The translations under genes were made by a program, and so were the position numbers. Positions 15,185-22,800 of a stretch of DNA of 50,427 nt are shown here, one piece after another. The stretch is from assembly GCA_040399685.1 (NCBI GenBank), contig JBBART010000030.1, positions 1 through 50,427 of the forward strand. Direction: 5' to 3'. This DNA comes from CAIQQQ01 sp040399685. Its GTDB lineage: Bacteria > Pseudomonadota > Alphaproteobacteria > Acetobacterales > Acetobacteraceae. Numbering within the stretch: position 1 is the first letter of the stretch; each line of letters starts with the position of its first letter. The notes beneath the pieces are model-generated. The model did not search any database and was not told the origin of the DNA. It was given only the letters and a program-made list of their open reading frames with translations.

Positions 15185-15901
15185 ATGACACAACGACTTT
15201 TCCTCGATGACACCATGGCTGCCGAAACAGGCGCTGTGGTGACGGCCGTCCTTCCCACCGGCATCGTGCTTGACCGCACAGTGTTCTACGCCCGCTCCGG
15301 CGGGCAGCCCGGCGATAGCGGCGTGATGCGCTGGCCGGGCCACGAAGCCGTCGTCACCGAGGCGATCAAGGGCGAAGGCACAGCCATCGTGCATCTGCTC
15401 CGCGAAGGCGCTGCGGTGCCAGCGGTGGGCGATCAGGTGCAGTTGGCGCTCGACTGGCCCCGGCGCCACGCCTTAATGCGCATGCACACCAGCCTGCATC
15501 TGCTGTGCGCGGCCCTCCCCGGCGTGTCCGTCACCGGCGGCCAGATCGGCGAAATCAAATCGCGGCTGGACTTCGACATGGCCGAACCACCGGCGCGCGA
15601 GGCGCTTGAAGCAGCCCTGAACGCCCTCATCGCCGGCCATCATCCGGTGTCGACGGAGTGGGTGGACGAATCGGTGCTCGACACCAACCCAGATCTGGTG
15701 CGCACACTTTCAGTACAACCGCCGCGCGGCACCGGACGGCTTCGTCTGGTCCGAATCGGCACAAGGGAGGCGCTTATCGACCTGCAGCCTTGCGGCGGGA
15801 CACATGTGGAAAACACCCGCGAAATCGGCGCGGTGCGGATCACCAAGATCGAAAACAAAGGCCGGCAAAACCGGCGTATCTCCCTGGAGTTCGCTTCATG
15901 A
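15185..15901 (+). CDS. Free-standing alanyl-tRNA editing protein (AlaX)
   Basis: A 238-residue protein with both halves of the zinc site of the AlaRS editing domain: H101-T-S-L-H105 (HxxxH) and C203-G-G-T-H207 (CxxxH). The family's LDRTVFYARSGGQPGD N-terminus is also present. It hydrolyses mischarged Ser- or Gly-tRNA(Ala) in trans. Size fits the longer AlaX class without the oligomerisation domain of full AlaRS. Its TGA overlaps the ATG of the sulfurtransferase gene. Co-transcription with sulfur amino-acid enzymes is notable, because serine, cysteine and related amino-acid pools influence misacylation. Confidence 0.95.
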   Translation: MTQRLFLDDTMAAETGAVVTAVLPTGIVLDRTVFYARSGGQPGDSGVMRWPGHEAVVTEAIKGEGTAIVHLLREGAAVPAVGDQVQLALDWPRRHALMRMHTSLHLLCAALPGVSVTGGQIGEIKSRLDFDMAEPPAREALEAALNALIAGHHPVSTEWVDESVLDTNPDLVRTLSVQPPRGTGRLRLVRIGTREALIDLQPCGGTHVENTREIGAVRITKIENKGRQNRRISLEFAS

Positions 15902-16737
15902 AACCATTGGTCTCCACCGAATGGCTGGCCGAGAACCTCGGCGAAGTGCTGGTGTTCGATTGCACCAAATACCTGCCCACCGAGCCGCGTGACGCGCAGG
16001 CCGAGTTCGCGGCGGGTCATATCCCCAGCGCCCATTTCTTCGATGTCGACGCCATCGCCGACACCGACAGCGAAATGGCCCATATGGTGCCGTCCGCCGG
16101 CCGTTTCGCACGCATGGTGGGCGCCCTTGGCATCTCCAACACCAGCCGTGTGGTGTTCTACGACCAGAAAGGCCTGTTCTCGGCCGCCCGTGGCTGGTGG
16201 ATGATGGGCCTGTTCGGCCATGATCGCTCGGCCGTGCTGGACGGCGGCCTGCCGAAATGGATTGCCGAGGGCCGCACGCTTGAAGCCGGTTGCGCCCTCA
16301 AGCCGAAGCCCGTCGAGTTCCGCCCCGATTTCCGCGCTGCCCGCCTGCGCGGCATCGGCGACATGCTGGCCAACGTCGCCAACCCCGCCGAAATCATGCT
16401 GGACGCCCGCGCCGCCGGCCGGTTTGACGGCACCGTGGTGGAACCCCGCCCCGGCATTCGCTCCGGCCATATGCCAGGCTCGGTGAACCTGCCGGTCAGC
16501 GACGTGCTTGGCCCCGACCAGACGATGCTGCCGAAAGACGTGCTGCGTGCGAAATTCGAAGCCCTCGGGATCGACGGCAAGCGTCCTGTGGTTACAAGCT
16601 GCGGCAGCGGCATCACCGCCACCGTGCTGACCCTGGCCATGACCCGCGCCGGATTGCCGATCGGCGCCGTCTATGACGGCTCCTGGACCGAATGGGGCGC
16701 CCGCACCGACACGCCCGTGGAGACAAAGAATGCCTGA
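15898..16737 (+). CDS. sseA: Thiosulfate / 3-mercaptopyruvate sulfurtransferase
   Basis: A 279-residue two-domain rhodanese. The N-terminal inactive domain has FAAGHIPSAHFFDVDAIAD and FYDQKGLFSAARGWWMM. The C-terminal catalytic domain carries SGHMPGSVNLP and the active-site loop C235-GSGIT. CGSG(V/I)T is the signature of mercaptopyruvate sulfurtransferases, as opposed to the CRxGx[RT] of thiosulfate enzymes. It moves sulfane sulfur from 3-mercaptopyruvate (made from cysteine) to acceptors such as thioredoxin or cyanide. The start at 15898 overlaps the alaX stop and matches the family N-terminus (MKPLVSTEWLAENL). It overlaps metC by eight bases. Confidence 0.94.
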   Translation: MKPLVSTEWLAENLGEVLVFDCTKYLPTEPRDAQAEFAAGHIPSAHFFDVDAIADTDSEMAHMVPSAGRFARMVGALGISNTSRVVFYDQKGLFSAARGWWMMGLFGHDRSAVLDGGLPKWIAEGRTLEAGCALKPKPVEFRPDFRAARLRGIGDMLANVANPAEIMLDARAAGRFDGTVVEPRPGIRSGHMPGSVNLPVSDVLGPDQTMLPKDVLRAKFEALGIDGKRPVVTSCGSGITATVLTLAMTRAGLPIGAVYDGSWTEWGARTDTPVETKNA

Positions 16738-17965
16738 TTCCGCTATGCCACCGAAAGCCAAGCAGAGCCTCTACACCCGCCTGTCCCATGCCGGACGCGC
16801 CGGAACGCATGTGCATGGGTTCGTGAACCCTGCCGTGCATCGCGGTTCCACCGTGCTGTATCCCGACATGGCCACGCGCAAACTCGCCGGCACCAAGCGC
16901 CTGGACCAGTACATGGTCTATGGCGTGATGGGCGGCCCTACGCATTACGCGCTGGAAGACGTGGTGGCTGAAATCGAGGGCGGCACGCGCTGCCAGATCG
17001 TCTGCTCCGGCTTTGCCGCCGTCACCACACCGTTGCTCGCCTATCTGAAATCCGGCGATCACTGCCTGATGCCAGACAGCGTCTACGGCCCGGCGCGCAA
17101 CTTCGCCGCCGGCATGATGACCGACCTCGGCATCACCACCACCTTCTATGATCCGTGCATCGATGCCGCCGGACTTGATGCGCTCATGCAGCCCAACACC
17201 AAGGTGCTGTATCTGGAAAGCCCGGGCAGCCACACGTTCGAGGTGCAAGATGTGCCGGCGTTGGCGAAGGTGGCGCATGCGCACGGGGCGAAGGTGCTGC
17301 TGGATAACACCTGGGGCATCTATTACTTCCAGCCGTTCGAGCACGGCGTGGACGTGTCGATCCAGGCGCTGACAAAATACGTGGTCGGCCATTCGGACGT
17401 TCTGCTGGGCAGCATCGTCACCAACTCGGACGATGACTGGGAGACGGTGCGCGTCGCCGCCCTGCAACTCGGCCAATATGCCAGCCCGGACGATTGCTGG
17501 CTGGCGCTGCGCGGCGTGCGCACCATGGCGGTGCGGATGGAACGGCAGGCGGAATCGGCTATCGAAGTCGCCAAATGGCTCGAAGGCCGGCCGGAAGTGA
17601 AGATGGTGCTGCACCCAGCCTTGCCCGGCGCCCCCGGCCACAACATCTGGAAGCGCGACTTCACCGGCTCCTGCTCGTTGTTCGGCATCGTGCTGCAACC
17701 CGGCTTTAGCCAGGACGCGGCGCACGCGATGGTCAACAGCCTCTCCTTGTTCGGCATCGGCGCAAGCTGGGGCGGCTATGAGAGCCTCGCGCTGCCGACC
17801 AACGGCTTTGTCGTCCGCACCGCCGGCACCGGCGATTTTGGCGGCGAGACCGTTCGCCTGCATATCGGCCTCGAAGCGCCGGCCGACCTGATGGCCGACC
17901 TGGAGCACGGCTTCAGCGTGCTGCGGTCGAACTCTCTGGAGAGCCAGGCTGCGCTGACGGACTGA
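16730..17965 (+). CDS. metC: Cystathionine beta-lyase-type PLP enzyme
   Basis: A 411-residue PLP fold-type I Cys/Met metabolism enzyme. It has NPAVHRGSTVLYPDM, YGVMGGPTHYALEDVVAEIEG, a CSGFAA turn that binds the PLP phosphate, and VLLDNTWGIYYFQPF (Asp stacking on PLP). The Schiff-base Lys216 lies in ALTKYVVGHSDVL, and SLFGIGASWGGYESL follows near the C-terminus. It cleaves cystathionine or cysteine to pyruvate, ammonia and a thiol. The N-terminus and the ALTKY..GHSD pattern fit MetC rather than gamma-synthases. The start at 16730 overlaps the sseA stop by eight bases. Its 3' end overlaps the convergent zur gene by 53 bases. Confidence 0.93.
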   Translation: MPDSAMPPKAKQSLYTRLSHAGRAGTHVHGFVNPAVHRGSTVLYPDMATRKLAGTKRLDQYMVYGVMGGPTHYALEDVVAEIEGGTRCQIVCSGFAAVTTPLLAYLKSGDHCLMPDSVYGPARNFAAGMMTDLGITTTFYDPCIDAAGLDALMQPNTKVLYLESPGSHTFEVQDVPALAKVAHAHGAKVLLDNTWGIYYFQPFEHGVDVSIQALTKYVVGHSDVLLGSIVTNSDDDWETVRVAALQLGQYASPDDCWLALRGVRTMAVRMERQAESAIEVAKWLEGRPEVKMVLHPALPGAPGHNIWKRDFTGSCSLFGIVLQPGFSQDAAHAMVNSLSLFGIGASWGGYESLALPTNGFVVRTAGTGDFGGETVRLHIGLEAPADLMADLEHGFSVLRSNSLESQAALTD

Positions 17966-18428
17966 GCCTGCAGGCCGAGCAGATTCCTTCGGCCTCGATT
18001 GTGGCCCGTGCCAGGGAAAACCCGGCGCGGGCCGCAGCCGCATCAAGGGCGTGGCTGATGGCGTGATCGTCGATCTCGGTCACCCGCCGGCATTGCGTGC
18101 AGATCAGGAACTGGGCGTCGTGGGCGTGATCATGCGCGTGATGGCCGTCGTCGATACAGCCGACAAAGGCGGAAAGCCGCTCGACCCGGTGGATAAAACC
18201 GTGCTCGACCAGAAACTCCAGCGCGCGATAGACCGTGGGCGGCGCTGACGGCCCCCGCATCGCACGCAGCCGGTCCAGCAGGTCGTAGGCGCCGGAGGGC
18301 TCGGGGTGGTCCAGCACAAGGCCCAGCACCTGACGGCGCAGTTCCGTCAGTTTTGCGCCGCGCTTGGTGCAACGCAGGGCGGCCAGATCGAGCAGCGTTG
18401 TGGTCGCCTGAGAAAAGCTATCTTCCAT
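17913..18428 (-). CDS. zur: Fur-family zinc uptake regulator (Zur-like)
   Basis: A 171-residue Fur-family repressor. The winged helix includes LTELRRQVLGLVLDHPEPSG, AYDLLDRLRA and PPTVYRALEFLVEHGFIHRV. The dimer/metal region has FVGCIDDGHHAHDHAHDAQF, then ICTQC and a second CSAC pair, the CxxC...CxxC structural zinc site. The His-rich stretch before the first CxxC and the FLICTQCRRVTEI strand resemble Zur. The start at 18428 follows an AAGGGG box. It is divergent from hisI-COG0523 with 34 bp between ATGs, a pairing typical of zinc-starvation regulons. I see no clean Zur palindrome in that short gap. Confidence 0.88.
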   Translation of the reverse strand: MEDSFSQATTTLLDLAALRCTKRGAKLTELRRQVLGLVLDHPEPSGAYDLLDRLRAMRGPSAPPTVYRALEFLVEHGFIHRVERLSAFVGCIDDGHHAHDHAHDAQFLICTQCRRVTEIDDHAISHALDAAAARAGFSLARATIEAEGICSACRLSPSAQPGSPESSTAAR

Positions 18429-18462
18429 GCAACCCCTTATAGACGAAACCGGGAGTGAGATC

Positions 18463-18858
18463 ATGAGCGAGGCGATACTGGCGCAAATCCGTTTCAACAG
18501 CCGCGGGCTGGTGGCGGCCATCGCCCAGCAGCATGACAGTCTCGAAATCCTGATGATGGCGTGGATGTCGCCTGAGGCAGTGGCAGAGACCATCGCCACC
18601 GGCCGCGTCTGCTATTTCAGCCGGTCCCGCAAGGCCCTGTGGCGCAAGGGTGAAAGCTCCGGCCAGACCCAGCGCCTGGTGGAAATGCGCCTGGATTGCG
18701 ACGGCGACACCTTGCTGCTGATGGTCGACCAGACCGGCGTTGCCTGCCACACTGGCACGCATAACTGCTTTTTCCGAGCGGTGCGCGATGACGCGCTGGT
18801 GGAAATCGCCCAGCCGCTGATCGACCCCGCCCAGCTTTACGGCAAGCACGATGGCTGA
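18463..18858 (+). CDS. hisI: Phosphoribosyl-AMP cyclohydrolase HisI
   Basis: A 131-residue HisI. The Mg-binding D78-x-D80-x-D82 run and the three zinc ligands are present (Cys79 in LDCDGD, Cys95 in VACHTG, Cys102 in HNCFF), as are the family strand VCYFSRSRKALWRKGESSG and GQTQ. It opens the purine ring of PR-AMP in histidine synthesis. No other his gene is nearby. Instead it is divergent from zur and overlaps a COG0523 metallochaperone gene by eight bases. This is the context of HisI copies in known Zur regulons, where the GTPase is thought to supply zinc to the enzyme under limitation. The start at 18463 has a GGAGTGAG box; an upstream ATG at 18427 adds 12 unrelated codons. Confidence 0.92.
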   Translation: MSEAILAQIRFNSRGLVAAIAQQHDSLEILMMAWMSPEAVAETIATGRVCYFSRSRKALWRKGESSGQTQRLVEMRLDCDGDTLLLMVDQTGVACHTGTHNCFFRAVRDDALVEIAQPLIDPAQLYGKHDG

Positions 18859-19855
18859 CACCGTTCCGGTCACAATTCTCACCGGCTTCCTCGGCGCCGG
18901 CAAATCCACCTTGCTGAACAAGCTGCTGAAACAGCCGGAACTGGCACGCACCGCCGTGTTGATCAACGAGTTCGGCGAGATAGGGCTGGACCACCTGCTG
19001 GTCGAATCGGTGGATGCCGACACCATCCTGCTGGCGGCCGGCTGCCTGTGCTGCACCGTGCGCGGCGATTTGTCCCGCGCGCTGGCCAGCCTCGCCGAGC
19101 GGGTGCGGGCCGGCGAGATTGCCCGGGTGATCATCGAGACCACGGGCCTGGCCGCGCCGGCGCCGATCATCGCCACCCTGCTGGGCGACCCTTTGGCCGC
19201 CACCCTGTTCCGACTCGACGGAATTGTGACCGTGGTGGACGCGGTGCATGCCATGGGCCAACTCGATTCGCATGAGGAGGCTCGCCATCAGGTCACGGTG
19301 GCGGACCGCATTGTGATCTCGAAATCCGATCTGGCCGACACCACCGACCTTCGCCAACGCCTGACCGCCCTCAACCCCGGGGCTGCGATCCTCACCGCCG
19401 ATCACGGCGCCGTGCCAGCGTCGGCACTGCTCCATGCCGGGCTATTCGACGCCCACGGCAAATTGGGCGATGTGGCCGGCTGGATTTCCGCGGCCGCGTT
19501 CGACGATCACGCCCATCACCACCACGATGTGAACCGCCATGACGCCCATATCCGCGCCTTCAGCCTGCGTTTCGACAAGCCTTTGCATTGGCAGGGAATC
19601 GGCACCTGGCTGGAAATGCTGGTCAGCACGCGCGGCGCATCGCTGCTGCGGGTGAAGGGAATCCTCGATCTGGAAGGCCAGGACCGGCCGGTGGTGATCA
19701 ACGGCGTGCAGCATCTGTTCCACGCGCCCACGCTGCTTCCGGCCTGGCCCGAGGGCGAACCACGTCATTCGCGGCTGGTGTTTATTGTCCGTGATTTGGA
19801 CAAGGACATTTTATTACGCGGGCTGGAGGCGTTCGAGGCGGCGGCGTCACAATAA
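18851..19855 (+). CDS. COG0523 (G3E-family) GTP-binding metallochaperone
   Basis: A 334-residue CobW/ZNG1-family GTPase. Walker A is GFLGAGKST (12-20), the metal motif GCLCC is at 64-68 (CxCC), ETTGL occupies the Walker B/switch region, and SKSDL stands for the NKxD motif. A His-rich insertion (218-233, with H-A-H-H-H-H and further His/Asp) precedes the CobW C-terminal domain. This architecture fits zinc-related subgroups. Under zinc limitation such proteins bind zinc and are proposed to hand it to client enzymes. HisI, encoded with an eight-base overlap upstream, is the obvious candidate client. Divergent zur supports zinc control; cobalt (CobW) is the alternative but no cobalamin synthesis genes adjoin. 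Confidence 0.93.
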   Translation: MADTVPVTILTGFLGAGKSTLLNKLLKQPELARTAVLINEFGEIGLDHLLVESVDADTILLAAGCLCCTVRGDLSRALASLAERVRAGEIARVIIETTGLAAPAPIIATLLGDPLAATLFRLDGIVTVVDAVHAMGQLDSHEEARHQVTVADRIVISKSDLADTTDLRQRLTALNPGAAILTADHGAVPASALLHAGLFDAHGKLGDVAGWISAAAFDDHAHHHHDVNRHDAHIRAFSLRFDKPLHWQGIGTWLEMLVSTRGASLLRVKGILDLEGQDRPVVINGVQHLFHAPTLLPAWPEGEPRHSRLVFIVRDLDKDILLRGLEAFEAAASQ

Positions 19856-19949
19856 CGCCACCGTTCGTAACCATTGTTTAACCCGCGTGAGACGAAATGG
19901 TACGGCCAGCCGGGTTTAATAATAAACGAAGCTGACGGAGACATGACAG

Positions 19950-20153
19950 ATGTGCAACGCCGATGGCACCTGCTGCAGAGGCACGCTGACCTTCGAAACC
20001 CTGCTGTCCGATCCGCTGACCCGGATGATGATGGAGAGTGATGGCGTCTCGGTCGCACAGCTGACCGAAATCCTGACGGTCGCCCGCATTGCGCTGACCC
20101 AGCGCGAGCAGGCGGCCTTCCAGACGGTTTCGACGCTTAACGCAACGAGGTAA
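19950..20153 (+). CDS. Small Cys-containing hypothetical protein
   Basis: A 67-residue frame beginning MCNADGTCCRG, a cluster of three cysteines, then a helical Leu/Met-rich part (FETLLSDPLTRMMMESDGVS) and TEILTVARIALTQREQAAF. A GGAG box lies ten bases before the ATG. It has the codon use and amino-acid balance of a real gene, and its stop overlaps the convergent GNAT gene by 17 bases. No family recognised. The N-terminal Cys cluster may bind a metal. It follows the COG0523 gene by 94 bases, so a zinc link is possible but unproven. Confidence 0.6.
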   Translation: MCNADGTCCRGTLTFETLLSDPLTRMMMESDGVSVAQLTEILTVARIALTQREQAAFQTVSTLNATR

Positions 20154-20802
20154 GGGCGGTCCCGTCCGGCGCGAAATTGTCCGGGGACAACCATGCCAGA
20201 ATACGGTTGCGATGCGCCGGCCACTCATCGGCCAAGATCGAATAGAATGCCGAGTCACGCACGCGCCCCTTCAGCACATAATGCGAGCGCAGGGTGCCCT
20301 CATACGCAAAACCCAGCCGCGTTGCCGCCCGGCAAGACGGCGCGTTCAGCGCGTTGCACTTCCACACCAGGCGGCGATAGCCCAGATCGTCAGCCGCCAG
20401 TTTCAGCAGCAAGAACATCGCCTCGGTCGCAGCCCGAGTCCGCTGCATGCGCGGACCAAACCAGATATGACCGATCTCGATGGCAGCATTCTTCGGCTGG
20501 ATGTCCATCAGCGTGATCCAGCCCGTCACAACGCCGGTCGCCACGGGCCGGACCGCCCAGGCCATCGGGTCATGCGTGGTGGCGAAATCACCGATGAAGG
20601 CGGTCAGCGCCGCCTTCGTGGGGAACGGGCCATAGCCCATATAGGTCCAACTGGTGTCTGCGCCCTGCACGGCGTCCCACAATTCATCGACATGGCGCAC
20701 ATGCAACGGCTCCAGTTCGACATGCGTGCCGCGCAGGCGGATGCGGGATGGCAACGGACGGGGCGTTGAATCGATTTCGGGGCCGATAGGTTGTGTGTTC
20801 AT
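20137..20802 (-). CDS. GNAT-family N-acetyltransferase (RimJ/RimL-like)
   Basis: A 221-residue GNAT protein. It has the RimJ/RimL-like start IRLRGTHVELEPLHVRHVDE, AIEIGHIWFGPRMQRTRAATEAMFLL (motif A with the acetyl-CoA pyrophosphate loop, here degenerate as Q-R-T-R-A-A), YRRLVWKCNALNAPSCRAATRLGF (the conserved W.C...N..S...a.rlGF) and a C-terminal YEGTLRSHYVLKGRVRDSAF. These enzymes acetylate protein N-termini or small molecules. It appears monocistronic, leftward, convergent with the small Cys protein. Substrate unknown. Confidence 0.92.
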   Translation of the reverse strand: MNTQPIGPEIDSTPRPLPSRIRLRGTHVELEPLHVRHVDELWDAVQGADTSWTYMGYGPFPTKAALTAFIGDFATTHDPMAWAVRPVATGVVTGWITLMDIQPKNAAIEIGHIWFGPRMQRTRAATEAMFLLLKLAADDLGYRRLVWKCNALNAPSCRAATRLGFAYEGTLRSHYVLKGRVRDSAFYSILADEWPAHRNRILAWLSPDNFAPDGTALTSLR

Positions 20803-20929
20803 CGCGGTAATATGGCGGAATGTTGCGTCGGTGGTCTCTGTTTAATTTCCTCCATGCCGCGATTGCAGCCTTGTCCGTTGCGAATGCGCTCGCCACATCC
20901 GGCAGGTCGCTCAACGGAGGAAAAAATCC

Positions 20930-21355
20930 ATGTCGCGCACCACCATCGGCCTCACGCTCCTCGCCGCCCTCGCCTTCACGGCGCCCAGCATCGCCCGGGC
21001 TGAAACGCAGACCTTCAAGGCAACGCTGAGCGGCGCCCACGAGGTGCCGGCCAAGACCACCGACGGCAAAGGCGAGGCCATGGCCACACTCGACACCGTC
21101 ACCAAGAAATTGAGCTACACCGTCACCTATAGCGGCCTGTCCGGCCCGGCCAGCGCCGGCCACATCCACGGCCCCGCCGCTGCCGGCGCCAATGCCGGCG
21201 TGCTGGTGCCGTTCGCCAGCGCCGCCAGCCCCATCACCGGCTCGGCCACCCTCACCGACGCGCAGATTGCCGATCTCGAAGCCGGCAAGATGTATGTGAA
21301 CGTTCACACCGCAGCCAATCCGGGCGGCGAGATCCGTGGCCAGCTGACGAAGTAA
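20930..21355 (+). CDS. CHRD-domain exported protein
   Basis: A 141-residue protein with a clear signal peptide (MSRTTIGLTLLAALAFTAPS, cleavage at ARA-ET). A CHRD domain fills the rest: FKATLSGAHEVPAKTTDGKG, LSYTVTYSGLSGPASAGHIH, ATLTDAQIADLEAGKMYVNV and HTAANPGGEIRGQL. The paired A.HIHg and vH...nP.GeIRGq motifs are diagnostic. The function of bacterial CHRD proteins is not established. A strong GGAGGA box precedes the ATG, and a strong intrinsic terminator follows 17 bases after the stop, so this is a self-contained transcription unit. Confidence 0.93.
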   Translation: MSRTTIGLTLLAALAFTAPSIARAETQTFKATLSGAHEVPAKTTDGKGEAMATLDTVTKKLSYTVTYSGLSGPASAGHIHGPAAAGANAGVLVPFASAASPITGSATLTDAQIADLEAGKMYVNVHTAANPGGEIRGQLTK

Positions 21356-21371
21356 GACGGCTTTTGCCGGG

Positions 21372-21400
21372 GCGCGCCGGGGAAACTCGGCGCGCTTTTT
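21372..21400 (+). terminator. Intrinsic terminator of the CHRD gene
   Basis: A perfect 8-bp stem GCGCGCCG / CGGCGCGC with loop GGGAAACT, followed by five T's (21396-21400). It lies 17 bases after the CHRD stop. Confidence 0.9.
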
Positions 21401-21425
21401 ATCGTCAAGCGATCTTCAGGACAGG

Positions 21426-21551
21426 AAGATCTTCTTTTTTTGAAGAAAAAGAAGCAAAAAAACTTTCATTCATTTCGGTGTCTGGCGCGGCAGATGCATC
21501 GAAAAACACCTGAATTCATGAAGTTTTTTGGTTCTTTTTTCAAAAAAGAAC
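21426..21551. repeat. Dispersed structured intergenic element, copy 1
   Basis: A 126-bp element sharing its left and right thirds almost base for base with 36286-36410. The left part is a hairpin built on CTTCTTTTT / GAAAAAGAAG. The right part is GTTCTTTTTT / CAAAAAAGAAC. The arms AACTTTCATTCA and TGAATTCATGAAGTT surround a variable centre. It lies between convergent genes (CHRD and the amidohydrolase). The T/A-rich hairpins would act as terminators in both directions. Confidence 0.8.
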
Positions 21552-21591
21552 CCCTTCTCTTCCCTTCATATTTTCTGTCCGACGAAAGCGC

Positions 21592-22785
21592 CTAGGCGAT
21601 GATCTCCGGAACGCGCTCGGCCGGCGGCGTGTTGCGGCTGCGGCCACAGCGCACGATGCCGTCGATCATCACCATACCAATGCCCGGCAGATCGCCCTGG
21701 CGCACGCTGTCCAGAATGTCAGTGCCGGCGGAATGCTGGGCGCGGTCCATGAGCACGAAATCGGCAGCCTTCCCCAGTTCAATGGTGCCGCAATCGAGCT
21801 TGCGCATCCGGGCGGTGTTGCCGGTGGCGCAGGCGAACATAATTTCGGCCGGGGTGTCGCCCACCGCCGACAGCAGCGCGATCAGCCGCAATATGCCGAG
21901 CGGCTGCACGCCGGAGCCGGCCGGACTGTCCGTGCCCAGGATCACCCGGTCCATCTGGCCAAGCTCCCGTGCAAACCGCAGAGCCGCCAATCCGGCCAGT
22001 TCATTGCCGTTATGGACAATCTCGATCCCGCGCCCGCAGCCCTCGCACAGGCAGCGGATCTGCGACAGCGGCAGCGCGGTATGGCCGCCATTGATATGGC
22101 CGATAATGTCGGCATCGGCCTCCAGCACGGTGTCGGCGTCGATATAGCCGCTGCCCGGCACCGAGGGGCCGCCCGTATGGATGGTGCTTTGAATGCCGTA
22201 TTTGCGCGCCCAGGCCACCATCTCCTTGGCCTCATAGCCTGCCTTCACCGTGCCAAGCCCGACCTCGCCCAACAGCGTGATGCCGGCGGCGGCGAGTTCG
22301 GCGAAATCGCTCTCTACCATGCCGCGCTCGATCAACGGCGCCCCGGCATGCAGCTTCACCCCACCCGGCCGCAGATTGGCAAAGCTGCGCTGGGCGGTGA
22401 TGGCCAGCGCCTTCAGCCCCACGATATCGCGTGGCCTGCCTGGCCAATGCGCCTCGCCGGCCGAGATCATGGTGGTCACGCCGCCGTTCAGCGAACTTTC
22501 AATCCAGCCGATCTGGTTCTGCCGCGGCGTCCAATCGCCCAGCACCGGATGCACATGGCTGTCGATCAGCCCGGGCGACACGGCGCAGCCATGGGCGTCG
22601 ATGATGGTCTTGGCATCGCCGGTGTCGCAATCGGCCAACCGGCCGACCGCCACGATGCGCCCGCCCTCGACGACGATGGTGTCGGCATCGAGGATCGGGG
22701 CCTCCAGCATGCCTGAAAGCAGAAGCCCGATATTGCGAATGACCAAACGGCCGGTTTGCGTCTCGGGTCCTGCTGCCAGTGCCAT
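21592..22785 (-). CDS. Enamidase-like amidohydrolase
   Basis: A 397-residue amidohydrolase-superfamily enzyme. The binuclear metal ligands are visible: H77 and H79 (DSHVHP), E174 (LLGEVGLGTVK), H203 (STIHTGG), H230 (GHINGG) and D286 (ILGTDSPAGSG). The stretches LNGGVTTMISAG, WPGRPRD, GEVGLGT, HINGG and a C-terminal SRNTPPAERVPEII resemble, from memory, the enamidase of Eubacterium barkeri nicotinate fermentation, which hydrolyses 1,4,5,6-tetrahydro-6-oxonicotinate to 2-formylglutarate and ammonia. The close run of matching motifs is stronger than general dihydroorotase or imidazolonepropionase similarity. It lies 15 bases downstream of the NfnAB-like flavoprotein gene, so the two are co-transcribed. 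The actual substrate here is inferred. Confidence 0.85.
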   Translation of the reverse strand: MALAAGPETQTGRLVIRNIGLLLSGMLEAPILDADTIVVEGGRIVAVGRLADCDTGDAKTIIDAHGCAVSPGLIDSHVHPVLGDWTPRQNQIGWIESSLNGGVTTMISAGEAHWPGRPRDIVGLKALAITAQRSFANLRPGGVKLHAGAPLIERGMVESDFAELAAAGITLLGEVGLGTVKAGYEAKEMVAWARKYGIQSTIHTGGPSVPGSGYIDADTVLEADADIIGHINGGHTALPLSQIRCLCEGCGRGIEIVHNGNELAGLAALRFARELGQMDRVILGTDSPAGSGVQPLGILRLIALLSAVGDTPAEIMFACATGNTARMRKLDCGTIELGKAADFVLMDRAQHSAGTDILDSVRQGDLPGIGMVMIDGIVRCGRSRNTPPAERVPEIIA

Positions 22786-22800
22786 GCGTGTGTCCTTCGC

